From: Sandarakinorhabdus sp.
GTDB taxonomy: Bacteria > Pseudomonadota > Alphaproteobacteria > Sphingomonadales > Sphingomonadaceae
Reading direction: 5' to 3'
Length of the DNA: 53,472 nt
Assembly (NCBI GenBank): GCA_020693225.1
Contig: JAIMJL010000006.1
Span: 1-53,472, forward strand
Part shown: positions 25,348-33,758 of the stretch, in pieces
Position numbering within the stretch: position 1 is the first letter of the stretch
Layout of the letters: each line of letters opens with the position of its first letter
Notes under the pieces: generated by a model
The model's input: only the letters and a program-made list of their open reading frames with translations
Database searches by the model: none
What the model was told of the DNA's origin: nothing
Made by a program: the position numbers and the translations under genes

Positions 25348-27399
25348 ATGAAGAAATGCAGAGTGCGAAAGGCTGTGGTTGCCGTTGCCATCTCTGCCGC
25401 AATGGCGGGCGGGGCTGCGGCGCAAAACCCTCTGGTTGATCCCGGGGCCGCCAAAGGCGTGCATTTTCATCCGCAGGGGCAGATGCCGTCTGCCGCCACG
25501 CTGGCGCTGCGCAAGGAAATCAAGTCTGGCCTGCCATTCGAGGACATGCGCGATTTTGCCGAAAGCCGGCGCGGCTTCTTGAAGGCTCCGCCCTATCGGC
25601 AGATCATGGCCGATGCCGGGCATATCGCCTGGGATATGGAAAGTTATGACTGGCTGCTGCAGGGCAAGGATTTCCCCAGCATCCACCCTTCGCTGCAGCG
25701 GCAGGCGGTGCTGAACATGGGGTTCGGCCTGTACGAAGTTCTGCCGGGGAAGATTTACCAGGTGCGCGGCTTCGATCTGGCCAATATCAGCTTCATTCGG
25801 GGCGACCGGGGCTGGATCCTGTTCGATGTGCTGACGTCGAAGGAAACCGCGCGGGCCGCCCTGCAGTTCATCAACGACACGCTGGGTACCCGGCCGGTCA
25901 CCGGGATCGTCTATTCGCACAGCCATATCGATCATTTCGGCGGGGTGCGCGGCGTGGTGGACGAGGCCGATGTGCGCTCCGGCAAGGTGCCGATTGTTGC
26001 GCCGGCGCATTTTCTCGAGGAAGCGGTTTCCGAAAATGTGTTTGCCGGCAATGCGATGACCCGGCGCGGTCGGGTGCAATATGCCAGCCTGCTGCGCCGC
26101 AGCCCGTTCGGGCATGTCGACCAGTCGATCGGCAAATCCATCTCCGCCGGAATGCCCGGCCTGATCGCCCCGACGGTCAGCATCGGGCAGCCGTTTCAGG
26201 AGCTCACCATCGATGGCGTGAAGATGCGGTACCAGCATACCCCGGACACCGAGGCGCCGGCCGGGATGAACACATGGTTCCCGGAGTGGAAGGCCTTCTG
26301 GGCCGGTGAGAATGTCACCGCCACGATCCACAACATCTACACCTTGCGCGGCGCGCCGGTGCGCAACAGCCTGAACTGGTCGAAGGAGATCAACGCCGCA
26401 ATCCACCATTTTCCGGATGCCGAGGTGATGTTCGCCGCGCACACCTGGCCGCGCTGGGGCAATGCGCGGATCATGGAAGTGATGCGCGCCCAGCGCGATC
26501 TCTATGCCAACATGCACAACCAGGCGCTGCACCTCGCCAACCAGGGGGTCACCATCAACGAGGTGCACACTGTGTATGAAGTGCCGAAAAGCCTGCAGAG
26601 GCAATGGGCGGCGCGCAGCTATCATGGCGCGGTGCAGAACAATGTCCGCGCGGTGCTCAATCGCTATCTCGGCTTCTGGGATGGCAACCCCGCCAATCTC
26701 GATCCGCTTTCGCCCGCCGATATCGCGCCGCTCTATGTCGAGATGATGGGTGGCAGCGGGCCGATCCTTGCAAAGGGCCGCGAGCTGAACGCCGCCGGGC
26801 GCTACCGCGAGGCGGGGGAGATCCTTTCTCGACTGGTGTTTGCCGAGCCCGCCAACCAGCCGGCGCGTGCCCTGCTGGCCGAAGCCTTCGAGCAACTGGG
26901 GTATCAGAGCGAAAGCACCAGCTTCCGCAACAGCTACCTGCAGCTGGCCGCCGAGCTTAGAACCGGTATCTCCGACAAGGCAGCTGCCAATGCCGGAAGC
27001 CCGGATGTGATCCGCGCGATGGAAACCGGCCAGTGGCTGGATTTCCTGGGCATCAGCATGGACAGCCGCAAGGCCGAGGGCATGCGCTGGACGATGAACC
27101 TCATCACCCCCGACAATGGCGAAACCTATCTGGTCGAAATGTCGAATGCGACCTTGACCAACATCAAGGGCTTCCGCAGCCCGAACGCCGATCTTACCGT
27201 CACCCTGAACCGGGCCGACCTGGAGCTGGTGATGATCGGCGCGCGCACGTTCGAGCAGCTGGGTGCCGAGGGCAAGGCAAGGTTCGAAGGCAGCCTTGAG
27301 CCGTTCAACCGGCTGCGTGCCATCCTCACGCCGTTCAAGCCGGACTTCGCCATCTTTCCGGCAACGGCCAATGCGCGCGAGACTCCGGCAGCGCGGTAG
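25348..27399 (+). CDS. SdsA-type secreted alkylsulfatase (MBL fold)
   Basis: A 683-residue enzyme. A signal peptide (to about residue 27, GGAAAQ) is followed by a metallo-beta-lactamase domain (about residues 90-400) with the zinc motif HSHIDHFGG and further ligands in WAGENVTATIHN and FAAHTWPRWGN. Then come the dimerisation region and a C-terminal SCP2-like domain (from about 560) that binds hydrophobic chains. This is the layout of Pseudomonas SdsA1, which cleaves primary alkyl sulfates such as dodecyl sulfate to the alcohol and sulfate. AGGGAGG precedes the ATG. The GMC oxidoreductase follows 73 bases later and could oxidise the released alcohol. Confidence 0.93.
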   Translation: MKKCRVRKAVVAVAISAAMAGGAAAQNPLVDPGAAKGVHFHPQGQMPSAATLALRKEIKSGLPFEDMRDFAESRRGFLKAPPYRQIMADAGHIAWDMESYDWLLQGKDFPSIHPSLQRQAVLNMGFGLYEVLPGKIYQVRGFDLANISFIRGDRGWILFDVLTSKETARAALQFINDTLGTRPVTGIVYSHSHIDHFGGVRGVVDEADVRSGKVPIVAPAHFLEEAVSENVFAGNAMTRRGRVQYASLLRRSPFGHVDQSIGKSISAGMPGLIAPTVSIGQPFQELTIDGVKMRYQHTPDTEAPAGMNTWFPEWKAFWAGENVTATIHNIYTLRGAPVRNSLNWSKEINAAIHHFPDAEVMFAAHTWPRWGNARIMEVMRAQRDLYANMHNQALHLANQGVTINEVHTVYEVPKSLQRQWAARSYHGAVQNNVRAVLNRYLGFWDGNPANLDPLSPADIAPLYVEMMGGSGPILAKGRELNAAGRYREAGEILSRLVFAEPANQPARALLAEAFEQLGYQSESTSFRNSYLQLAAELRTGISDKAAANAGSPDVIRAMETGQWLDFLGISMDSRKAEGMRWTMNLITPDNGETYLVEMSNATLTNIKGFRSPNADLTVTLNRADLELVMIGARTFEQLGAEGKARFEGSLEPFNRLRAILTPFKPDFAIFPATANARETPAAR

Positions 27400-27472
27400 A
27401 GCGGATGTCTGGCGAGGGAGTGCTTGTGGCTGGCCCGGCTTTGCGCAAGACAGGGTGGCAAGGGAGAGGGAC

Positions 27473-29107
27473 ATGATGGAGTTCGACTATATCGTCGTCG
27501 GCGCCGGATCGGCCGGCTGTGTGCTGGCCAACCGGCTGACGGCCGATGGCTGCCACAAGGTGCTGCTGCTGGAAGCCGGGCCGCCCGACAGCAACATCAT
27601 GATCCATATCCCGGTCGGCTATGCCCAGACCTTGAAGGACCCGAAGGTCAACTGGCTGTATCAGACGGAGGAGGATCCCGGCACCGGCAACCGGCCGCAT
27701 GTGTGGCCGCGCGGCAAGGTGCTGGGCGGATCGAGCAGCATCAACGGGCTGCTTTATGTGCGCGGACAGGCCGCTGATTATGACAATTGGGCGCAGCTGG
27801 GGGCAACCGGGTGGGGCTCGGCCGATGTGTTGCCCTATTTCCGCCGTTCCGAGGCAAATGAGCGGCTGGCCGACGAATTGCACGGCACCGAAGGGCCGCT
27901 GAATGTGTCGGACGCGACCGACCATCACCCGATTTCCGATGCCGTTGTGAAGGCGGGCATGGAAGCGGGCCTGCCGTTCAATGATGATGTGAACGGCGAG
28001 GCGCAGGACGGCATCAGCTATTTCCAGCTGACGGTGAAGAATGGCCGCCGCTGGTCGGCGGCTATGGCCTATCTGCGCCCGGCCATGAGGCGGCAAAATC
28101 TGCGGGTGGAAACCGAAGCCCAGGTGGAAACGGTGCTGTTTGAAGGCAAGCGCGCCACCGGCGTTCGCTTCCGGCAGGATGGCCGGATCATCGTGGCGAA
28201 GGCGATGCGGGAGGTGATCCTGGCGGGCGGTACGGTCAACTCGCCGCAATTGCTGGAGCTGTCGGGGATCGGCGATCCGGCGGTGTTGCAATCTGCGGGC
28301 ATTGCGCCGCTGCATGCGCTTCCCGGCGTGGGCGCCAACCTGCAGGACCATTATGTGGTCTCTACCCAGTTCCGCCTGAAGCCGGGAACGATCTCGGTGA
28401 ACGAGCTGTCACGCGGCTGGCGGCTTGTTGCAGAAGCGGCGAAATATGCCATTCAGCGCAAGGGGCTGCTCACTTTGTCGGCAGCGCATGTGCAGGCCTA
28501 TATCCGCACCCGCCCCGGCCTGAGCGGGCCGGACGTGCAGTATCACATCCTGCCGGCCACGGTGGATATCGAGAAATATGTCAGCACCCAGCTCTGGGAG
28601 CTGGAAAAGCAGCCCGGATTGACCGTCGCCCCCTGCCAGCTGCGGCCGGAAAGCCGCGGGACCATCCATGTGAAGTCGTCCGATCCGTTTGCGCCGCCGG
28701 CGATCCGGCCCAATTATCTCTCCGATCCGTTGGACCAGGCGACCATCGTGGAAGGGCTGAAATGGGCGCGCCATCTGGCGGCGCAGCCGTCGCTAGCGCC
28801 GCATATCAGCCATGAACTCTATCCGGGGCCGGATCTTCAGGACGACGCCGCCTTGCTGGACTATGCCCGGCAAAGCGGCACAACGATCTACCATCCGGTT
28901 GGCACCTGTCGCATGGGTGCCGCCAGTGATGCAGGCGCCGTGGTGGATTCGGCGGGCCGAGTGTTCGGCATTGGCGGCCTGCGGGTGATCGATGCCTCGC
29001 TGATGCCAAGGCTGGTCAGCGGCAACACCAATGCGCCAACCATGATGATCGCCGAAAAGCTGTCGGACGCGGTTCTGGCCGATGCGAAGGCCGCCGCGGC
29101 AGCTTGA
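27473..29107 (+). CDS. GMC-family FAD-dependent alcohol oxidoreductase
   Basis: A 544-residue flavoprotein of the glucose-methanol-choline family. It has the FAD loop GAGSAGCVLANRL near the N-terminus, the family signature GGSSSINGLLYVRG (about residues 84-97) and a second one in AGGTVNSPQLLELSGIG, and the catalytic His in YHPVGTCRMG with NTNAPTMM at the C-terminus. It is related to alcohol and choline dehydrogenases. ATG 27473 and ATG 27476 both follow AGGGAGAGGG; the first is used. It shares the transcript with the alkylsulfatase and probably oxidises the fatty alcohol released, though secretion of one and cytosolic location of the other must be reconciled by uptake. Confidence 0.92.
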   Translation: MMEFDYIVVGAGSAGCVLANRLTADGCHKVLLLEAGPPDSNIMIHIPVGYAQTLKDPKVNWLYQTEEDPGTGNRPHVWPRGKVLGGSSSINGLLYVRGQAADYDNWAQLGATGWGSADVLPYFRRSEANERLADELHGTEGPLNVSDATDHHPISDAVVKAGMEAGLPFNDDVNGEAQDGISYFQLTVKNGRRWSAAMAYLRPAMRRQNLRVETEAQVETVLFEGKRATGVRFRQDGRIIVAKAMREVILAGGTVNSPQLLELSGIGDPAVLQSAGIAPLHALPGVGANLQDHYVVSTQFRLKPGTISVNELSRGWRLVAEAAKYAIQRKGLLTLSAAHVQAYIRTRPGLSGPDVQYHILPATVDIEKYVSTQLWELEKQPGLTVAPCQLRPESRGTIHVKSSDPFAPPAIRPNYLSDPLDQATIVEGLKWARHLAAQPSLAPHISHELYPGPDLQDDAALLDYARQSGTTIYHPVGTCRMGAASDAGAVVDSAGRVFGIGGLRVIDASLMPRLVSGNTNAPTMMIAEKLSDAVLADAKAAAAA

Positions 29108-29110
29108 GCG

Positions 29111-29506
29111 TCAGGCGGCGCGCCGGATCCGCCAGTTGCGCCAGTGCGCTCCGGCAATCACCAGACCGCCGGAAACGGTCAGCACTTGCTCGATGGCACC
29201 CGCGCCATGCAGGAACGCGCCTGCAATCACCAGGCAGAAGCCGGCGATGGCAACGACGACCGGCGCAATCTCGCCATGGCGTGCAAACCCCTTGCGCAAG
29301 GCAACCAGGCTGAACGGTGCCGCAAGCGCAATCAACGCCCAGTGCGTCCAGTCTGGCCCGTGCAGGCCAGACGCGCCGCCTGCAACCGCGGGAAGCAGAC
29401 CGAGAAGCAGCGGCACCGCCAGGCAGTGCAGCAGGCACAGGCTGGAGAGGCTCGCAGCGAGGCGGTCATCAGCGGCGAACGAATCGGACGAATCGAAGAG
29501 GGACAC
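29111..29506 (-). CDS. MerC-domain small membrane protein
   Basis: A protein of about 131 residues with four hydrophobic segments. The opening SSLCLLHCLAVPLLLGLLP carries the Cys pair that binds metal in MerC, followed by HWALIALAAPFSLVALRKGF and further helices. Proteins of this family in mercury operons import Hg2+; chromosomal copies in sphingomonads lack other mer genes, as here, and probably handle another metal. No ATG is available; GTG 29506 has AAGG seven bases upstream and is preferred, while TTG 29521 would add five residues. An operator-like palindrome lies 25 bases upstream. Confidence 0.78.
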   Translation of the reverse strand: MSLFDSSDSFAADDRLAASLSSLCLLHCLAVPLLLGLLPAVAGGASGLHGPDWTHWALIALAAPFSLVALRKGFARHGEIAPVVVAIAGFCLVIAGAFLHGAGAIEQVLTVSGGLVIAGAHWRNWRIRRAA

Positions 29507-29530
29507 ACAGCGGCCTTGCAAGAAGATACG

Positions 29531-29547
29531 ATGTGATAATATCGCAT
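29531..29547. promoter_or_regulatory. Imperfect 17-bp palindrome upstream of merC-like gene (possible metalloregulator site)
   Basis: ATGTGATAATATCGCAT is an inverted repeat of 8-base arms around one central base, with seven of eight pairs matching. It lies 25 bases upstream of the GTG start. The form TGnGATAnTATCnCA resembles Fur/Zur-type sites (A/T-rich, one-base centre), which suits a metal-linked membrane protein. Which regulator binds is inference. Confidence 0.5.
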
Positions 29548-29609
29548 TCCTGCAGGGTCAACTGCAAAAGTCCGGGGTCGCTGCGTGAGCGACCCCGGCA
29601 GAGGCCTTG

Positions 29610-30941
29610 CTATCGCGCCAGCAAGCGTGCCCACTCAGTCTGGAACTTGGCTTCAACGGCGGCCCTTGTGCCGACGAAGTTGCCGATGTCGCCATAGACG
29701 AACGCCCCGGCACCCGCGACCGCCGCTTCGCTGCCCGGCAACACCCGGAAGTTGGTAACCGCCGGATCAACGCCGCTCACCGTGCCGCGGAACTGGCTCT
29801 GCGCGGTTGGCCCGGTGGGATAGACGGAATCGGCCAGATCGATGTTGTTGCTGGCGGTTGGCACCACCGGCGCGACATAGAGGAAGAAGGGTGCGATATT
29901 CCATTTTACGGTCGATACCGCCACATTGCGTATATAGATGGCGGGCTCATAGGAGAAGCCGGTCGCGCCGACGAGCGTATTGCGTTCAACAGTCAGGCTG
30001 TTGCTGTCTTCCACCCAGATACCCTGCCGCATGCTGCCATAATAGATGTTCTCGCGGATGGTGAGGGCGCTGTGGTTGCGGATGGAATTGGGATTGCTGC
30101 GCTGGATGAAAATGCCCTGTGCCTGCGCATCATTGAGGATCATGGCGTTGGCGAGAATGCTGAGGCCATTCGTGCCGAGACCGGAAGAGCCGACATAGAC
30201 CTGAATGGCATCGGCATGATCATAGGCCGCCAGGTTTGGAATCACCTTGGTGAAGAAGTTCCGCTCGATATAGCCATAGGTGACCCCATCCAGGTTCATG
30301 CCCTCGCGCGTTTCGGTGAAATTGTTGCGCAGCACGAACAGGTTGGTCATTTCCTGTGCTGCCATCGACATTCTTGACTGGCGGAAATCGCTGTTGAAAA
30401 CCATATTCTTCTTGGATTTGCGCAAAAACAGCATGATTCCGTCATTGTGTGTGTTGTCGTCCCGCGTGCCGTAGAAATTGCACGATGTAAAAGCGATGCG
30501 ATCGGTCAAATTCGTGGATACACCCGGGGTGGTAAGCCCCTCGCCGTTTTTGAGAACATGGCTGAAGTCCAGTGCCTCGAAGCGAAAGCGTGAGGTGTAG
30601 TACAGCACCAGCTCATCGAACACGGCCCGGTTGTTGGGATCGGCCGAGCGGACCACGATGTCGAACGATTTGTTGATCCCCTTGATGGAGACCTCACCAT
30701 AGTTGCCGCCTGCGAGCAGGATATCGGTCGGCCCGGTGGCGGCTGCGATTGCTGCGGCAAGCTGAGCCGGGGTGCTGACATTGACCGTTTTCACCGATGA
30801 CGCCGGAACGCCGGGGAAGATGACATAGGCAAAGGCGGGTGCCGAGAGGCTCGCAAGGGCGGCGAATGCGGCAAGTGCGAGGCAGGATTTGGCAACAGAC
30901 GTCCGTGGCGCCCGAGGCGCGCGTTTTTCAGATTTCATCAT
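29610..30941 (-). CDS. Secreted right-handed parallel beta-helix protein
   Basis: A 443-residue exported protein with a signal peptide (LALAAFAALASLSAPAFA, ending about residue 38). The mature part begins IFPGVPASSVKTVNVSTPAQLAAAIAAATGPTDI in pieces, then shows repeated short strand-turn units of the right-handed beta-helix type. These include FTSCNFYGTRDDNTHNDGI, FVLRNNFTETREGM, IERNFFTKV, and LTIRENIYYGS followed by LTVERNTLVGA. Beta-helix proteins act as polysaccharide lyases, hydrolases or adhesins; I see no definite active-site set. The last 40 residues are non-repetitive. AAGGA lies 7-8 bases before the ATG. The transcript appears to have a leader of about 150 bases from a promoter near 31106-31132. 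Confidence 0.85.
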   Translation of the reverse strand: MMKSEKRAPRAPRTSVAKSCLALAAFAALASLSAPAFAYVIFPGVPASSVKTVNVSTPAQLAAAIAAATGPTDILLAGGNYGEVSIKGINKSFDIVVRSADPNNRAVFDELVLYYTSRFRFEALDFSHVLKNGEGLTTPGVSTNLTDRIAFTSCNFYGTRDDNTHNDGIMLFLRKSKKNMVFNSDFRQSRMSMAAQEMTNLFVLRNNFTETREGMNLDGVTYGYIERNFFTKVIPNLAAYDHADAIQVYVGSSGLGTNGLSILANAMILNDAQAQGIFIQRSNPNSIRNHSALTIRENIYYGSMRQGIWVEDSNSLTVERNTLVGATGFSYEPAIYIRNVAVSTVKWNIAPFFLYVAPVVPTASNNIDLADSVYPTGPTAQSQFRGTVSGVDPAVTNFRVLPGSEAAVAGAGAFVYGDIGNFVGTRAAVEAKFQTEWARLLAR

Positions 30942-31105
30942 GAAAATCAGTCCTTTGAAGCGGTCGACCCAGTGACTGCCCGAGGGTCGCCAGCTGCAAT
31001 GGGCAAGGCCCGGATCCTTCCAGCCAGGATCCCGAAGCCCGTTGCAGACGGTCTGCCCCGAACACGGCTTGCCGAATCATCATTAACCGTGATTCATTTT
31101 TGCCA

Positions 31106-31132
31106 CTGATAGCTCTGGCGGCAGCGGGTCAA
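31106..31132 (-). promoter_or_regulatory. Putative promoter of the beta-helix gene
   Basis: On the minus strand TTGACC (31132-31127) and TATCAG (31111-31106) are 15 bases apart, with GCTATC covering the -10. This predicts a start near 31098 and a 157-base leader. The leader contains an inverted repeat with GGATCC arms near 31013-31033. The 286-base gap 30942-31227 holds this promoter and the hairpin after nadB. Confidence 0.4.
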
Positions 31133-31194
31133 TATGTCACTCTTGAAATGCCGAAATATCCGACAGTCTGGTGCAAAATCCCGCTCCGATGCTG

Positions 31195-31220
31195 CAATCT
31201 GTCAGACTGGTGACAGATTG
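31195..31220 (-). terminator. Hairpin after nadB
   Basis: CAATCTGTC (31195-31203) and GACAGATTG (31212-31220) form a perfect 9-bp stem with an 8-base loop, 8 bases after the nadB stop codon. No T-run follows on the minus strand, so it is either a weak intrinsic terminator or a 3' end protecting hairpin. Confidence 0.5.
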
Positions 31221-31227
31221 GCGCCGG

Positions 31228-32835
31228 TCACCCCTGGCTTGGATACAGCATCGTATCGCGCGGCGGGTCGGAGAGTCCGGGATAGTCGGTCGTGAAGTGC
31301 AACCCCCGCGACTCGCGCCGCGCTTGCGCCGATCGGACAATGAGATCGGCAACCTCGACCAGGTTGCGCAGCTCCAGCAAGTCGGGCGTGACGCGGAACG
31401 CGCTGTAATAGGCGGCGATTTCCTGCCGCAGCAGGGCAACGCGATGGGCGGCGCGCTCCAGCCTCTTGTCGGTGCGCACGATGCCGACATAATCCCACAT
31501 GAAGCGGCGCAACTCGTCCCAATTGTGGCTGACCACGACTTCCTCGTCCGACGATGTGACCCGGCTTTCGTCCCACGGCCGGATCGAGGCCGGCATCGGC
31601 ACCGACTCGAAGCGGGCGAGAATATCGTCGGCGGCCGAAACCCCGAACACCAGGCATTCCAGCAGGCTGTTGGACGCCATGCGGTTGGCACCGTGCAAAC
31701 CGGACTGGGTGACTTCGCCAACCGCATAAAGCCCCGCCAGATCAGTGCGGCCCTTGCGATCGACCAGCACGCCGCCGCAGCTGTAGTGCGCCGCCGGCAC
31801 CACCGGGATCGGCTGCGTGACGGGATCAATCCCGAGCTCGCGCAACCGCTGAACGATGGTCGGAAAATGTTCCTCCACGAAGCCGGGCTTCAGATGCGTC
31901 ATATCGAGCAGCACATGCGCCAGCCCCGCACGCTTCATTTCGGCATCGATGGCGCGCGCCACCACGTCGCGCGGCGCCATTTCGGCGCGCGGATCGTGGC
32001 TTTCCATGAAAGCGGTGCCATCCGGCAGACGCAGGATTCCGCCCTCGCCGCGCATCGCCTCGGTGATCAGGAAGTTCTTCACCTGCGGGTGATACAGGCA
32101 GGTGGGGTGGAACTGGTTGAATTCCATATTGGAAACCCGGCACCCCGCGCGCCAGGCCATGGCAATGCCATCGCCGGTGGAGCCGTCCGGATTGGTGGAA
32201 AAGCGATACACCCGGCTGGCCCCGCCGGTTGCCAGAACCACCGCCTTGGCCAGCAGCCGGTTCACCTCGCCGGACTCGCGATCCAGCGCATACAGGCCCA
32301 TCGCCCGCCGCTCGACGAAGCCGCGCTCCTCGGCGTGCCGCTCGGTGATCAGGTCGACTGCCACCTGTCCGGTCATGATGCGGATGTTCGAATTGTCCAG
32401 AGCCGCGCGTTCCAGCGCTTTCTGCACGGCCCAGCCGGTTGCATCGTCCACATGCACGATGCGGCGGGCCGAGTGGCCGCCCTCGCGCGTCAGGTGCCAG
32501 CGTTCGGAAACGGTTTCGCCCGGATTGAAGGGCACCCCCAGCTGTGCCAGCCGCTCGATGGCGGCCGGCGCATGCTCCACCACATATTCCACGGTCTGCC
32601 GGTCGTTCAAACCGGCGCCGGCAATCATGGTATCCTCGATATGCGCTTCGAATGTGTCGCCCTCGTCCAGCACAGCGGCAATGCCGCCCTGCGCCCAGGC
32701 GGTTGATCCCGCGGACAGGTCACCCTTGGACAGCACCAACACCTTGAGGCTGGCTGCAAGGTTGAGCGCCGTCGTCAGCCCGGCTGCGCCCGATCCGATG
32801 ACAATGACATCGGCGGTGATCGGATCGCGGTTCAT
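31228..32835 (-). CDS. nadB: L-aspartate oxidase
   Basis: A 535-residue flavoenzyme making iminoaspartate from aspartate, the first step of de novo NAD synthesis. It has the FAD loop VIVIGSGAAGLTTAL (residues about 9-23), SAGSTAWAQGGIAA, the HPTCLYHP active region, the VVPAAHYSCGGV segment and GLYAVGEVTQSGLHGANRMASNSL near residue 370, read in parts. Length is normal. Its ATG overlaps the ABC ATPase stop (ATGA). The usual partners nadA and nadC are not adjacent in this window. Confidence 0.95.
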   Translation of the reverse strand: MNRDPITADVIVIGSGAAGLTTALNLAASLKVLVLSKGDLSAGSTAWAQGGIAAVLDEGDTFEAHIEDTMIAGAGLNDRQTVEYVVEHAPAAIERLAQLGVPFNPGETVSERWHLTREGGHSARRIVHVDDATGWAVQKALERAALDNSNIRIMTGQVAVDLITERHAEERGFVERRAMGLYALDRESGEVNRLLAKAVVLATGGASRVYRFSTNPDGSTGDGIAMAWRAGCRVSNMEFNQFHPTCLYHPQVKNFLITEAMRGEGGILRLPDGTAFMESHDPRAEMAPRDVVARAIDAEMKRAGLAHVLLDMTHLKPGFVEEHFPTIVQRLRELGIDPVTQPIPVVPAAHYSCGGVLVDRKGRTDLAGLYAVGEVTQSGLHGANRMASNSLLECLVFGVSAADDILARFESVPMPASIRPWDESRVTSSDEEVVVSHNWDELRRFMWDYVGIVRTDKRLERAAHRVALLRQEIAAYYSAFRVTPDLLELRNLVEVADLIVRSAQARRESRGLHFTTDYPGLSDPPRDTMLYPSQG

Positions 32836-33758
32836 GCTGCTCCTCCGGGCTGTGCTGTCAGAGCCAGAAACACATCCTCGAGATCGGCCTCGCGGGTGGT
32901 CACGTCAACAATGCCCAGCCCGGCAGCGGCCAGCCGCGCCAGAATGGCACCCGCCTGCACAAGGCCCTTGTCATAGGAAATCGCCAGCCGGTTCGGCCCC
33001 AGCCGCTCCACCCGGCTGGCACCTTCGATCTGCGGCAAATCAGCAACATCGGCCTGCAACGTGACCTCCACCTTTTTCTCGCGCGCCTGGCCCAGCAGCG
33101 TCGGCGTGTCGGTGTCGATAACGATGCGGCCATGGTTCACGATGGCAATCCGGTCGCACAGCTCTTCCGCTTCTTCCAGATAATGGGTGGTCAGCACCAC
33201 GGTTGTCCCCTGGGCGTGCAGCTCGCGCACATAGGCCCACAGCATCTGCCTCAGCTCGATATCCACGCCGGCGGTTGGCTCATCGAGGATGATGACCGGC
33301 GGATTGTGCACCAGCGCCTTGGCAATCAGCAGCCGCCGCTTCATCCCGCCAGACAGCGTGCGCGAATAGACATGCGCCTTGTCGTCCAGCCGCACCTTCT
33401 GCAGCAATTCCATCGTGCGACGCTTCACGGCAGGCACGCCGAACAGCCCGGCCTGCAATTCCAGCGTTTCGAAAGGCGTGAAGAAAGCGTCGAACAGCAG
33501 CTCTTGCGGCACCACGCCGATCGAAGCCTTGGCATTGCGCGGGTGCGAGTCGATATCGAAGCCCCACACCTCCGCCTTGCCCGCCGTCTTGGTCACCAGC
33601 CCGGCCAAAATGTTGATCATGGTGGATTTTCCGGCGCCATTGGGGCCCAGCAAGCCGAACAGGCTGCCGCGCGGTATGGCGAGAGACACCCCGTCCAGCG
33701 CCCGCTTGCCACCGGCATAGGTTTTTTCCAGCCCATCGAGCCGGATTGCGGCTGTCAT
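32832..33758 (-). CDS. ABC-2 type ABC transporter ATP-binding protein
   Basis: A 308-residue ATPase. It has Walker [10 protein letters not shown] (residues 38-46), the Q-loop near VVPQELLF, signature LSGGMKRRL (about 140), Walker [11 protein letters not shown] with D-loop VD, and the H-loop in [14 protein letters not shown]. It is followed by a C-terminal regulatory extension of about 80 residues. It resembles ATPases of drug/lipid exporters of the ABC-2 class. No ABC-2 permease lies in the window next to it: the gene sits between leuC and nadB, overlapping both (ATGA at each end). The partner permease must be elsewhere or the ATPase serves a non-canonical role. Confidence 0.9.
   Translation of the reverse strand: MTAAIRLDGLEKTYAGGKRALDGVSLAIPRGSLFGLLGPNGAGKSTMINILAGLVTKTAGKAEVWGFDIDSHPRNAKASIGVVPQELLFDAFFTPFETLELQAGLFGVPAVKRRTMELLQKVRLDDKAHVYSRTLSGGMKRRLLIAKALVHNPPVIILDEPTAGVDIELRQMLWAYVRELHAQGTTVVLTTHYLEEAEELCDRIAIVNHGRIVIDTDTPTLLGQAREKKVEVTLQADVADLPQIEGASRVERLGPNRLAISYDKGLVQAGAILARLAAAGLGIVDVTTREADLEDVFLALTAQPGGAA

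Noticed and set aside
25051-27474. 807-codon minus-strand ORF over the alkylsulfatase
   Set aside because: It mirrors the real gene frame; the plus-strand protein has a signal peptide, zinc motif and family length, while the minus frame has His/Gly/Arg-rich noise.
29111-29521. Mercury-resistance operon
   Set aside because: Only the MerC-like membrane protein is present; no MerA, MerP, MerT or MerR is nearby, so a mercury function cannot be claimed.
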